33,435 nt of DNA from the IMG/VR virus record IMGVR_UViG_3300020179_000100, positions 1-33,435 of that record, one strand, 5' to 3'. This document shows, in pieces, positions 1 to 6,787 of this stretch. The stretch is from a virus. The position numbers and the translations under genes were made by a program. Below the pieces are notes generated by a model. That model was not told the origin of the DNA. It searched no databases and saw only the letters and a list, made by a program, of their open reading frames with translations. How positions within the stretch are numbered: position 1 is the stretch's first letter; every line of letters begins with the position of its first letter.

Positions 1-132
1 CGTTTGAAGAAACGTTTTGCTGCTGTAGAAATGATGAAGAAGAAACAAGATAATAACGAGGTCGTAGACCAGCCGAAGCCAAAGAAAACTCGAATTAAGT
101 TAAAAGTAGAAGACGGTGAAGCTATCGATTAG
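1..132 (+). CDS. C-terminal end of an unidentified protein (partial)
   Basis: The frame is open from the first base and stops with TAG at 130-132, leaving the last 43 residues of a protein whose beginning lies outside the window. The visible part is rich in lysine early on (KKK and KPKKTR) and ends with a short acidic tail (EDGEAID), so it is a charged, probably flexible C-terminus. T4 carries rnh and dsbA upstream of gene 33, but this fragment is too short to match to either. Function is not assigned. Confidence 0.6.
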   Translation, partial: RLKKRFAAVEMMKKKQDNNEVVDQPKPKKTRIKLKVEDGEAID

Positions 133-155
133 TTGTGTACATTAAATGTTTATTA

Positions 156-164
156 TGATATAAT
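156..164 (+). promoter_or_regulatory. Predicted extended -10 promoter for the 33-59-32 operon
   Basis: The sequence TGATATAAT fits an extended -10 element (TGnTATAAT). It sits 26 bases before the first start codon of the replication operon. No good -35 box stands at normal spacing (TTGTGT at 133-138 is about 20 bases away), which is tolerated for extended -10 promoters. A host sigma70-type early or middle promoter is inferred; no MotA-box-like element was seen. Confidence 0.45.
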
Positions 165-189
165 ATAATTTTAAATCAAGGAAAATGAA

Positions 190-447
190 ATGAACGTGGC
201 ACAACATATCAATCACAGTTATCAAACAGGCAACAAGCAAGAACTAATAAGAGTCAAAGGTGAACTAGAAAAGAACTTAAAAGAAGTAGACATATTCTTT
301 GACGAGTACTTAGAACTATTCTCTGAGCAGATGAACTCTGCTAATAAATCAGATCCAGTTTGGAAAGCATATAACGACCAGTACAAAGCTTATGAGAATA
401 TTAAGCATAGCCTTAAGTTAACTAATCATTATATAAGTATGCTATGA
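190..447 (+). CDS. Conserved small protein upstream of gp33 (dsbA position)
   Basis: This is an 85-residue, largely helical, charged protein with an AAGGA ribosome site at 178-182, seven bases before the ATG. It has no cysteine, no signal peptide and no membrane segment. In T4 the gene just before 33 is dsbA, a double-strand DNA-binding protein of 89 residues, so length and place agree, but I cannot claim sequence homology. Its stop overlaps the first possible start of the next gene (ATGA at 444-447), so it is co-translated with the late-transcription coactivator gp33. A role in late transcription or DNA binding is only positional inference. Confidence 0.7.
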   Translation: MNVAQHINHSYQTGNKQELIRVKGELEKNLKEVDIFFDEYLELFSEQMNSANKSDPVWKAYNDQYKAYENIKHSLKLTNHYISML

Positions 448-458
448 TGGAAGGTAAG

Positions 459-674
459 ATGTTTAAGAACACCAATGAATTTTCATTATTCATTGAATCC
501 ATCGTAGCCGAAAAGCGGATATCCCATATGGACGCAATATTATTGTACTGTGAACAAAACTTTATAGATCCTGAGGACATCTCAGGTATGATCAATAAAA
601 ACCTCAAGCAAAAGATAGAAAACAACTTGATAGAACTTAACTACTTGCCAAAGAAGGGTAAGCTAGACATATGA
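459..674 (+). CDS. 33: gp33-like late transcription coactivator
   Basis: In T4, gp33 bridges host RNA polymerase and the sliding clamp gp45, so that late promoters (TATAAATA) recognised by gp55 are activated on replicating DNA. The protein is about 71 residues (T4: 112). Its core, EKRISHMDAILLYCEQN followed by DPEDISGMINKNLK and LNYLPKKG, matches my memory of short gp33 proteins of marine T4-like phages. I chose the ATG at 459 because GGAAGG lies at 449-454 with four bases of spacing; an in-frame ATG at 444 would add MMEGK but has no ribosome site. The gene overlaps gp59 by four bases. Several late-promoter motifs in this window agree with a gp33/gp55 system. The family call is fairly safe; the start is less so. 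Confidence 0.75.
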   Translation: MFKNTNEFSLFIESIVAEKRISHMDAILLYCEQNFIDPEDISGMINKNLKQKIENNLIELNYLPKKGKLDI

Positions 675-1306
675 ATGGATTTAAGGCATATCGTTATTAC
701 CTTGCCTTAAAGCTCCATTTTACAACAGATAAGTTTAATGTATTTGAGAACAAAGGCCATGTTAAAGGATCGTACGAGTCGTTTAATGCTCGTAATGATA
801 GACACCTGTTTGAAAAGCTTGGTTGTAAGTTTAATGCCGACAAAGAACTCATACAGTTCATAGTAGCACAGTTCGTCTACAATAACCCTAACTTCATATA
901 CGAGTTAGAGCAAGCAGACGATCATTATAGGGAATGGATCAAGGTTAAGGAAAGCCTGTCAAAGGTATTTGAGGATGACCTCAATGAACTGACACTAGAA
1001 GCAGAAAAGAACGGATACAAATTATCTGAGCTTTTTAATTGTACATTAAATGACTTTCCTGTTATAATTAAACTATATCTTGGAAAACGAATACACCCTC
1101 AGACACTATCGATATTATCTACCATGGGTACACCTGTGGCAGAACTATGTAATAATGATCATATCGACTTATTACTAGGCAACGAGCTGAGGATCATATA
1201 CAAGATGGCTGGATTTATCAAGATCCAGAACAAAGAAAAGATCAATAAGATCTTTAAAGAATTTATCGAAAATAACAACATGGGCATGATAAATAAAGAT
1301 GAGTAG
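671..1306 (+). CDS. 59: gp59-like replicative helicase loader
   Basis: In T4, gp59 loads the gp41 helicase onto gp32-coated forked DNA and coordinates leading- and lagging-strand start-up. This protein has 211 residues against 217 in T4. The N-terminus FKAYRYYLALKLHF corresponds to the YKLYLMIKQHM stretch of T4 gp59, and NARNDRHLFEKL corresponds to YQKRRDKYFFQKL. The rest is helical and charged, as expected of the all-helical gp59 fold. The start ATG overlaps the gp33 stop (ATGA), and gp32, its physical partner in T4, follows after 47 bases. The call rests on sequence pattern, length and synteny together. Confidence 0.85.
   Translation: MNGFKAYRYYLALKLHFTTDKFNVFENKGHVKGSYESFNARNDRHLFEKLGCKFNADKELIQFIVAQFVYNNPNFIYELEQADDHYREWIKVKESLSKVFEDDLNELTLEAEKNGYKLSELFNCTLNDFPVIIKLYLGKRIHPQTLSILSTMGTPVAELCNNDHIDLLLGNELRIIYKMAGFIKIQNKEKINKIFKEFIENNNMGMINKDE
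1288..1295 (+). promoter_or_regulatory. Possible late promoter motif ahead of gp32
   Basis: GATAAATA differs from the T4 late consensus TATAAATA at one base. It lies at the end of the gp59 gene, 58 bases before the gp32 start. T4 gene 32 is served by both middle and late promoters, so a late element here is reasonable, but the motif is inside coding sequence and AT-rich DNA, so chance is likely. Two TATACT hexamers (1311-1316 and 1318-1323) could serve as host-type -10 boxes but lack a clear -35. Confidence 0.25.
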
Positions 1307-1353
1307 AAGTTATACTCTATACTACGCAATATTAACATACAAAGGAAAATACG

Positions 1354-2280
1354 ATGGACATTAATACACTCCGCGCTTCGCGCAATCAAGACTTCAGCAA
1401 GATCTCATCTGCATTCGAATCAGATAACAATAAGAACTATGAAGACAATCGCTTTTGGAAACTAGAGCGTGACAAAGCAGGTAATGCAACTGCAGTGATT
1501 CGTTTCTTACCAAGAGTCGAAGGTGATGAACTACCATGGGTTAAAGTATTCTCTCATGGCTTCAAAGGTCCAACAGGTAAATGGTACATTGAAAACTCAT
1601 TGACCACTGTTGGAAAACCAGATCCAGTTGGTGAACTCAACACCACACTTTGGAACTCAGGTTCTGATGCAAATAAAGAGATCGCACGTGATCAAAAGCG
1701 TCGCTTAACATTCATCTCAAACATTGTGGTCGTATCAGATCCAGTACATCCAGAAAATAATGGCAAAGTAGTGCTGTTCAAGTATGGTAAGAAGATCTTT
1801 GACATGATCATGAACAAAGCACAACCTACATTTGAGGATGAAAAACCAGTGAATGTGTTTGACTTATGGGAAGGTGCAAACTTCAAGATCCGTATGCGTA
1901 CGGTCGAAGGTTATCCTAACTATGACCAATCAGTGTTCGCGGAGCAAACACCAGTGGCTCCAACTGATGAAGCGATCTTAGCTATCGTAAATCAACAAGT
2001 TAAGCTAGCTGAGTTCATTGATCCTAACAACACTAAACAGTTTAAGTCTTATGACGAACTTAAAGCTAAGTTAGATTCAGTGTTAAGTGGTGGAGTTGCT
2101 GTACCTACGGCAGAGTCAATGAGTAATGATCCATTACCATCTGCACCACCACCATCATTCACTGCCAAAGCTGAACCAACATTTACTGCGGCACCAGCTC
2201 CAGTATCTAAAGCGCCAGAGATCAATGATGAGGATGAAGACATGATGGGTTTCTTTGCAAGTATCGCTAACGAAAACTAA
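1354..2280 (+). CDS. 32: gp32-like single-stranded DNA-binding protein
   Basis: gp32 coats single-stranded DNA during replication, recombination and repair. This protein has 308 residues (T4: 301). The OB-fold core is plain: AVIRFLPR at 47-54, HGFKG...GKWYIENSL at 68-83, and GKVVLFKYGKKIFDMI followed by LWEGANFKIRMRTVEG further on. The C-terminus is proline/alanine-rich and ends in an acidic tail (INDEDED), the part that in T4 recruits replication partners. The T4 zinc ligands are mostly gone: H68 remains, but the equivalents of C77, C87 and C90 are absent from IENSLTTVGKPDPVGELN. The ribosome site is AGGAAAA just before the ATG. Identification is secure. Confidence 0.95.
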   Translation: MDINTLRASRNQDFSKISSAFESDNNKNYEDNRFWKLERDKAGNATAVIRFLPRVEGDELPWVKVFSHGFKGPTGKWYIENSLTTVGKPDPVGELNTTLWNSGSDANKEIARDQKRRLTFISNIVVVSDPVHPENNGKVVLFKYGKKIFDMIMNKAQPTFEDEKPVNVFDLWEGANFKIRMRTVEGYPNYDQSVFAEQTPVAPTDEAILAIVNQQVKLAEFIDPNNTKQFKSYDELKAKLDSVLSGGVAVPTAESMSNDPLPSAPPPSFTAKAEPTFTAAPAPVSKAPEINDEDEDMMGFFASIANEN

Positions 2281-2292
2281 GAGTAGATGTAG

Positions 2293-2316
2293 AAAAGGGA
2301 CCGAAAGGTCCCTTTT
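2293..2316. terminator. Bidirectional hairpin terminator between convergent operons
   Basis: GGGACC (2297-2302), a GAAA loop (2303-2306) and GGTCCC (2307-2312) form a six-base-pair stem, extended by AAAA (2293-2296) pairing with TTTT (2313-2316). On the plus strand the stem is followed by a run of six T, on the minus strand by four T, so it can end transcripts from both the gp32 operon and the opposing tape-measure operon. The last T residues of the plus-strand tail are part of the minus-strand stop codon at 2317-2319. Confidence 0.9.
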
Positions 2317-4248
2317 TTATGTAGCATACCTAGAGTTATAGTAAGACCTAACAGAATGGTCTTGATCTCTTATAGGTACTTTAATAGAATTATTTGTTGA
2401 TGACTTACTAATATTAGTTGGAGCATTAACGATAGTATTTGATGGAGCTGCATTAGATGGTAACTTAGATGTTGCGTTATCTGCTGATCGTGCTGAAACT
2501 TCCGCCGCTTTTTGACGATCAGCATAAATCTGCATCTTAGCTTTATCTATTGCAATGTCTTTTGAAATTTGAGATTTACTTGCTGGTTTATAATACTTCG
2601 ATTTCATAGCTTGTGTATCAGTTACTGCGCCTTCATCTTCAGCGTTATCTGCAGATCGTGCTGAAACTTGATCAGCTTTATTTGATGCTGCAGTTATGGC
2701 TTTAGCTTGATCGCGTAAGTCTTCAATGTTTTGCAACCTCATGTATTCATCAGCACTGATCTCTTTATCATCTACGAGGTATCTTATATTGTTAGGATCA
2801 CTAGTATCCATGCGTAAGCTGTGTGTTTCTTTATTTGATGTAGCCTTTGGAGCACCTTTGTAATAGTTATCATAGATGCCTTTACCTAAACCTATAGCAC
2901 CACCGATACCCGCACCGATAGCAGTACCAACACCAGGAATAACAGAACCGATCATAGCTCCATAACCAGCATACTTAACTGCTGTACCACCAGTTCCTAC
3001 AGCTTTACCAGTCTTTTCGTATCCTGCTTCTTTAAGCTTATCACCACCCCATTGCATACCTTCACCAACTGCAGCTCCAACTGCACCTATGCCGACACCT
3101 TTCATGAGCTTACCAGCACCACCTACTTTTGATAGGTATCCAGCTCCCTTTTTAGCAGCTCCAATAGCACCTTTTCTGCCGATAAGATCGGTTGCAACAC
3201 TAGCTAGTCCTCCTAAAGATCCGCCTTGACCTGCCGACGCAGCAACGTTGTTTAAAGCAACTAACATGTCAGAGTCGGCTTTAGCCTTACGTTCATTCTC
3301 TATCTTAGTGATGGTTATCAGTTCATTGAGTGGTTCTGTAGAAGCTGTTAATGCTTTTAGTGTATCACTCTCTTCTTGCGATACATTTAGTTCATCTTGT
3401 GAGACATCTTCTTTAGCAGATTTAATTGCTCCCTTTTTCTCACCTTGTTTTGTAGGATCAATATCAATTAGCGCTTGTGCGGCTTTATCTCGGGCTTCTA
3501 TATTCTTTCGACCACCAGTAGTCCTAGCATACTCTTCTTCTGACATTAATCCTTGAGCTGTGTCTATCTTGTATTGTTCTGTTTGAAGGTTAGCTTTAGC
3601 TTCTTGTACCTTTTTACCTCTTTCAGCGTAATAGTCTTCTACAGCAGCATCTGTCTTAAACTGCTTTAGGTTTTTCATAGTAGAGTTTGCTTTAGTCATC
3701 TCATGAGCAGTTCTCAAACGCTCTTCTCGTACGTCTAGCTTTTTATCTAACCAGCTTCCACCTCCAGCTTTAACCAACCCAGTAGTATGTAATAAACCTC
3801 TGATTGATCCAAACTTCCAAGCCATGCCGCTTGGATCAAACTTATTACCAGCTCTACCTGTAAGTCTTTCTTTAAACTGTTGTCCTATCCCGCGATAGTC
3901 CTTCTCTTGCTCTTTTGCTAACTTTTCAGCTTTTTCTCCAGTAATACCTTTTCCTTTAGAAGTATCACTGATAGTTTTTGTTAACTTTTCTATGTTTTTA
4001 TTTAATCTTTTATTTTCATCTATCAAGTATTCTGTATTTTTATTAGAATCTTCTTTAAGTTTAGTTTCTTTAGAGTCTTTGATAATCGGTTCTGCAGCAA
4101 GCGTTTTCGTCTTGACACCTTCAGCTGATAGGTTATGCGAACGTAACTGTTGGATAACCTGTTTAAGAGCTCCTTCGCCCATCCTTTCAGGTTGATACTC
4201 TTTCTGAAACTCTGCTTCAGATTTAAAAATTAATCCGCTTTTTGCCAT
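2317..4248 (-). CDS. Tape-measure-like tail protein (gp29 position)
   Basis: A 643-residue protein that follows the gp26/gp51 pair, as a tape measure follows its chaperones in many tailed phages; T4 gp29 has 590 residues. The N-terminal half is charged and helical with coiled-coil stretches (about 65-95 and 150-330). The centre (about 340-480) is glycine/alanine-rich with glycine-zipper helices such as GVGIGAVGAAVGEG and GVGTAIGAGIGGAIGLGKG, a common feature of tape measures that may act in membrane passage. The C-terminus is disordered and repeats VSARSADNA twice. If mostly helical (1.5 angstrom per residue), it would span about 96 nm, near the T4 tail tube. Its ATG overlaps the upstream stop (TAATG), giving translational coupling. 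I recognise no sequence motif proving gp29; the call rests on synteny, size and composition. Confidence 0.55.
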   Translation of the reverse strand: MAKSGLIFKSEAEFQKEYQPERMGEGALKQVIQQLRSHNLSAEGVKTKTLAAEPIIKDSKETKLKEDSNKNTEYLIDENKRLNKNIEKLTKTISDTSKGKGITGEKAEKLAKEQEKDYRGIGQQFKERLTGRAGNKFDPSGMAWKFGSIRGLLHTTGLVKAGGGSWLDKKLDVREERLRTAHEMTKANSTMKNLKQFKTDAAVEDYYAERGKKVQEAKANLQTEQYKIDTAQGLMSEEEYARTTGGRKNIEARDKAAQALIDIDPTKQGEKKGAIKSAKEDVSQDELNVSQEESDTLKALTASTEPLNELITITKIENERKAKADSDMLVALNNVAASAGQGGSLGGLASVATDLIGRKGAIGAAKKGAGYLSKVGGAGKLMKGVGIGAVGAAVGEGMQWGGDKLKEAGYEKTGKAVGTGGTAVKYAGYGAMIGSVIPGVGTAIGAGIGGAIGLGKGIYDNYYKGAPKATSNKETHSLRMDTSDPNNIRYLVDDKEISADEYMRLQNIEDLRDQAKAITAASNKADQVSARSADNAEDEGAVTDTQAMKSKYYKPASKSQISKDIAIDKAKMQIYADRQKAAEVSARSADNATSKLPSNAAPSNTIVNAPTNISKSSTNNSIKVPIRDQDHSVRSYYNSRYAT

Positions 4249-4385
4249 TACCTACTCTCTAGTCTTTGTTTTTCTTCTTCTAAATACTTAATCAACATAG
4301 CAACATAGATCTCGCGTTCAAATGGGAACATCTCTTCAATCTCAGTCAACGAATACTTGTGGTATTGCATGAGAGCGAAGTTCAT
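4248..4385 (-). CDS. 51: gp51-like hub assembly protein / candidate frameshift extension of gp26
   Basis: The frame after gp26 encodes 45 residues from the ATG at 4385, including MNFALMQYHKYSLTEIEE, MFPFEREIYVAML and a charged helical end (EEEKQRLESR). The NFALMQYHKYS...PFERE pattern resembles the small protein that marine T4-like phages carry at this place, usually named gp51 (hub assembly catalyst; T4 gp51 is much longer, 249 residues). No ribosome site precedes the ATG. The frame is open upstream through LVNLSHESLSNYYK to the gp26 stop, so it can be reached by a -1 shift at 4426-4433, adding 59 residues to gp26 (296 in total). Its stop overlaps the tape-measure start. It probably acts as a chaperone that binds the tape measure; whether it is made alone or only as a fusion is open. 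Confidence 0.7.
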   Translation of the reverse strand: MNFALMQYHKYSLTEIEEMFPFEREIYVAMLIKYLEEEKQRLESR

Positions 4386-4423
4386 CTTATAATAGTTGGA
4401 CAAGCTCTCGTGACTGAGATTAA

Positions 4424-5137
4424 CTAAAAAAAACTTGCCAGGCCCTCCATAGACTTAACATGATGCTTGCTACATACTGGGCAATCATATTCTACTGTCT
4501 GCTTTAACTTAGGTACAGTTAAGAAAAAGTTTTCAATCTTCTTAAACTGTTCTTGAGTTAAGTTTTCAAGGAAGTCTAATACTTCTTGTCTTGTTTGATC
4601 TTTAGTATTAAACACCTCATCAGTGTTGTATATTGATTCTATACAATCAACTACTACATCAAATATACTGTCTATATCTCCGTCTCGTATCTTCTCTAAC
4701 TTATCTAAAGTATCTAGCGACGGGTTTTTCATCATGATCCCAACATCATCAAATAAAGGGATGTTAGTGTCATGTCCTTCTGGAAACTCTACCTTAAACT
4801 TTGTTATATCTAACTTAACGTTAGCCTTTGCCTTTTCGTCATCGCATGTATCACAAAGGAATATTAACTCTACTATCTCGCCTACAGACTTTGCTCTGAT
4901 CTGTGTAAATAAGTATTCATAGTCAAACGTAGCTAAGTTATCTATGTCTACGTCTCCGACTATGCAAGACTGTAAGACGTTCTTTAATGTGTTGATCATT
5001 ACCTTAGGGTCTTCAGACTGCTGTGCTAAGAGTAATGCTTTCTCTTCTTTGACCAAAAACGGTCTAAACTGTATCTCTCTCTTTGTAGATGGCACCGTTA
5101 CATTATATAACGGTGCCTTCATCATAGGTAGTGCCAT
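4424..5137 (-). CDS. 26: gp26-like baseplate hub protein/chaperone
   Basis: A 237-residue relative of T4 gp26 (208 residues), needed for central baseplate hub assembly. The N-terminus PMMKAPLYNVTVPSTKREIQ and FRPFLVKEEKALLLA are typical of this family. Two CxxC pairs, C95/C98 (CDTC) and C219/C222 (CPVC, followed by HH), could form a zinc ribbon. The gene ends GLASFF with codons AGT TTT TTT TAG, so a slippery run of eight T touches the stop codon. It lies one base after the gp16 stop and is followed by the gp51-like frame and the tape measure. Family assignment is good; the mode of action (assembly chaperone rather than virion component) is inferred from the lambda G-like arrangement. Confidence 0.8.
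   Translation of the reverse strand: MALPMMKAPLYNVTVPSTKREIQFRPFLVKEEKALLLAQQSEDPKVMINTLKNVLQSCIVGDVDIDNLATFDYEYLFTQIRAKSVGEIVELIFLCDTCDDEKAKANVKLDITKFKVEFPEGHDTNIPLFDDVGIMMKNPSLDTLDKLEKIRDGDIDSIFDVVVDCIESIYNTDEVFNTKDQTRQEVLDFLENLTQEQFKKIENFFLTVPKLKQTVEYDCPVCSKHHVKSMEGLASFF
4426..4433 (-). other. Candidate -1 programmed ribosomal frameshift site (T_TTT_TTT)
   Basis: In the gp26 reading frame the codons are AGT TTT TTT TAG, giving the classic slippery heptamer T_TTT_TTT with both P- and A-site tRNAs able to re-pair after slipping one base back. The stop codon directly after the heptamer would slow the ribosome. After a -1 shift the frame reads L-V-N-L-S-H-E-S and runs 59 residues through the gp51-like sequence. 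Only a weak hairpin (TCTC, six-base loop, GAGA) follows, so no strong stimulator is evident. The run of eight T could also allow polymerase slippage. Confidence 0.6.
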
Positions 5138-5138
5138 A

Positions 5139-5570
5139 CTATTCTCCTTTATTCATATCTTTGATCATCTTGCTCAATTCGGAGGTTGACCCCACAAAAA
5201 TCGCATTATTATTTGTTACTTGTTTATTTGGCTGCCCTTCTTGTTGCTTAGGCGAATCCAACTTCTGCTTACGTTCACTCAATGCTAACAGCTGCTCGTT
5301 AGTGTCAGCTAGTTGTTTCATTAAGTTACCTACTACTTCAAAAGCTCTTGGGTGTTCTGATTGTTTTGCAATCTCTAACGCATGATACAATGCATCTTGG
5401 CCTTGATTCAACAACTTATGTAGGTTATTACGAGCTGAATCATAGTCGTAATCTACGTTCTCTTCAACCTTAGTAGAAGCTGGCACTATCTCAGCGCCAG
5501 TACTAATCGTTTCCCCAGGTTTGAGAGGCTCTACGTTAAAAACCTTTGACAAATTATCATCAGACTTCAT
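5139..5570 (-). CDS. 16: gp16-like small terminase subunit
   Basis: gp16 binds concatemeric DNA and stimulates the gp17 packaging motor. This protein has 143 residues (T4: 164). The central segment DYDYDSARNNLHKLLNQGQD, then LYHALEIAKQSEHPRAFEVV and a long helix with LMKQLADTNEQLLALSERK, is the family's coiled-coil oligomerisation core, with disordered ends on both sides. AAAGG lies upstream of the ATG. Its partner gp17 is not in the window. Lying between a membrane protein and the hub gene gp26 is unlike T4, where 16 and 17 are adjacent, so the packaging genes have been separated here. Confidence 0.8.
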   Translation of the reverse strand: MKSDDNLSKVFNVEPLKPGETISTGAEIVPASTKVEENVDYDYDSARNNLHKLLNQGQDALYHALEIAKQSEHPRAFEVVGNLMKQLADTNEQLLALSERKQKLDSPKQQEGQPNKQVTNNNAIFVGSTSELSKMIKDMNKGE

Positions 5571-5584
5571 GATATACCTTTATG

Positions 5585-6085
5585 TTAAGTTATCTTTCTT
5601 CTTGGTGTAGCACGTTCAGCACTAACTTCAGGCTCACTATAATCCTCTACACTCGGTGGTGCTGGTGGAGCAGGAGGTGGTGGAGCTGATGGAGCTGGTC
5701 TTTGTGGGATTGGCATCTGCATCTGTTGTGGTGCATCATTCTTTTTAGATGCTGAGTATGCATTAGCACCAAAGAATGCTGCCACCAAAGCTGAGATGGC
5801 TACAAAGTATGTAGGAGCGATATTACCAATGATAGTTGCTGCATCGTCTACGTCTAACCATGAAGCGATAACGATGGTCACTGGATATAATAACATACCC
5901 CATAGTGCAAACCATGTCATCTTACGCATAGCATCACGTTGAGCATCTTGGTCTTCAAGCTCTCTACGCTTAAACTCAAGATACATAGCTAGTTCTTGGC
6001 TACTCACATAGCCGTCACCGTTTGTATCCGCCTCTTGTAAATGTTGGTAAGCATTATCGCTTACACCTTGTTTTTTGTATTCCAT
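5585..6085 (-). CDS. EF-hand protein with two membrane segments
   Basis: A 166-residue protein with three parts. Residues 20-31 (DTNGDGYVSSQE) are a complete EF-hand calcium loop with ligands at D20, N22, D24, Y26, S28 and E31. Residues about 57-77 and 85-107 are two hydrophobic segments long enough to cross a membrane. The tail is proline-rich (about 129-144) and ends basic (TPRRKIT). AAGGA precedes the ATG. The gene lies inside a late tail operon. A holin-like or other late membrane role is possible from the topology, with calcium as a potential ligand, but the product could also be a virion component. I do not recognise a named family. Confidence 0.65.
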   Translation of the reverse strand: MEYKKQGVSDNAYQHLQEADTNGDGYVSSQELAMYLEFKRRELEDQDAQRDAMRKMTWFALWGMLLYPVTIVIASWLDVDDAATIIGNIAPTYFVAISALVAAFFGANAYSASKKNDAPQQMQMPIPQRPAPSAPPPPAPPAPPSVEDYSEPEVSAERATPRRKIT

Positions 6086-6094
6086 TTTAAGTCC

Positions 6095-6787
6095 TTAAGT
6101 TAATATTGTTCCGCGACCTGTAGACGCTGTTTCTGAAGAGTATAATGAATTTCTAGAGTTCTCAAAAGAATTATATCCTGTTTGATACTGATCAAAGTTG
6201 GTAAAGTATGTGTCTGGCACCTCTACAGTATCACTCAAGAATGATTCTGTAGTGTTTGTTGCTGGTGAAGATCTCCAATACTTGTACTCCATAGCTACTG
6301 ATAGCTTCATCACGTCTTTGTTTGCATAGTCCATTTGGATAGCGTTTATAGCTTTTGGATAGGCATGATATAATGTTACTTGATAACGACTCTTGTCTTT
6401 TATATCAAATATATCAATGTTTATGTCTGTCACATAAGTCCAATAGTAATTAAAGTTACGAGTTACTGGGTCTTGAATAGCATTCATCCACTTATCAAAC
6501 AGTTCTTTAACTGTCATCGAGTTATCTACATAGAACCCCATGTTTATGGTCTCGTATTGTTTTTGGTGTGGCATCTGACGCTCTTCGCCAAAAGTCTTTG
6601 CTGCCGTGGTCTCTAATGTTAACCCAGGCAAGCTTATGGCATCACAGTATAATAGTATCTTACGTAAATCTGCACTATATAGTCCTGCAGATAGAGAGCT
6701 TGGTAAAGCAAAAGATACCGCGAACCTAGATGTTCGCATCAACCCTTCGCCAGCTACTTGTGATATGAATTCGTTTAAAGTTGCCAT
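6095..6787 (-). CDS. Tail-tube-fold protein, probable gp54-like tube initiator
   Basis: A 230-residue protein with features of the gp19/gp54 tube family: an early FAVSFALP strand, then LLYCDAISLPGLTLETTAAK, GEERQMPHQKQYETINMGFY and VKELFDKWMNAIQDP, a pattern seen in tail-tube subunits of contractile phages. T4 gp54 (320 residues) starts the tube on the baseplate beside gp48, and gp48 is encoded nearby in this window. The C-terminal 40 residues are Ser/Asn/Tyr-rich and probably disordered. The start overlaps the upstream stop (TAATG). It could instead be a true tube protein (gp19), but gp19 normally sits with gp18, which is not here. gp54 is therefore the better guess. Confidence 0.55.
   Translation of the reverse strand: MATLNEFISQVAGEGLMRTSRFAVSFALPSSLSAGLYSADLRKILLYCDAISLPGLTLETTAAKTFGEERQMPHQKQYETINMGFYVDNSMTVKELFDKWMNAIQDPVTRNFNYYWTYVTDINIDIFDIKDKSRYQVTLYHAYPKAINAIQMDYANKDVMKLSVAMEYKYWRSSPATNTTESFLSDTVEVPDTYFTNFDQYQTGYNSFENSRNSLYSSETASTGRGTILT

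Noticed and set aside
3248-3556. Plus-strand open frame opposite the tape measure
   Set aside because: Ser/Ala-rich shadow of a helical protein on the other strand.
4404-4420. Hairpin after the slippery site as a frameshift stimulator
   Set aside because: The stem has only four base pairs with a six-base loop, too weak to claim; the stop codon itself may be the only pause signal.
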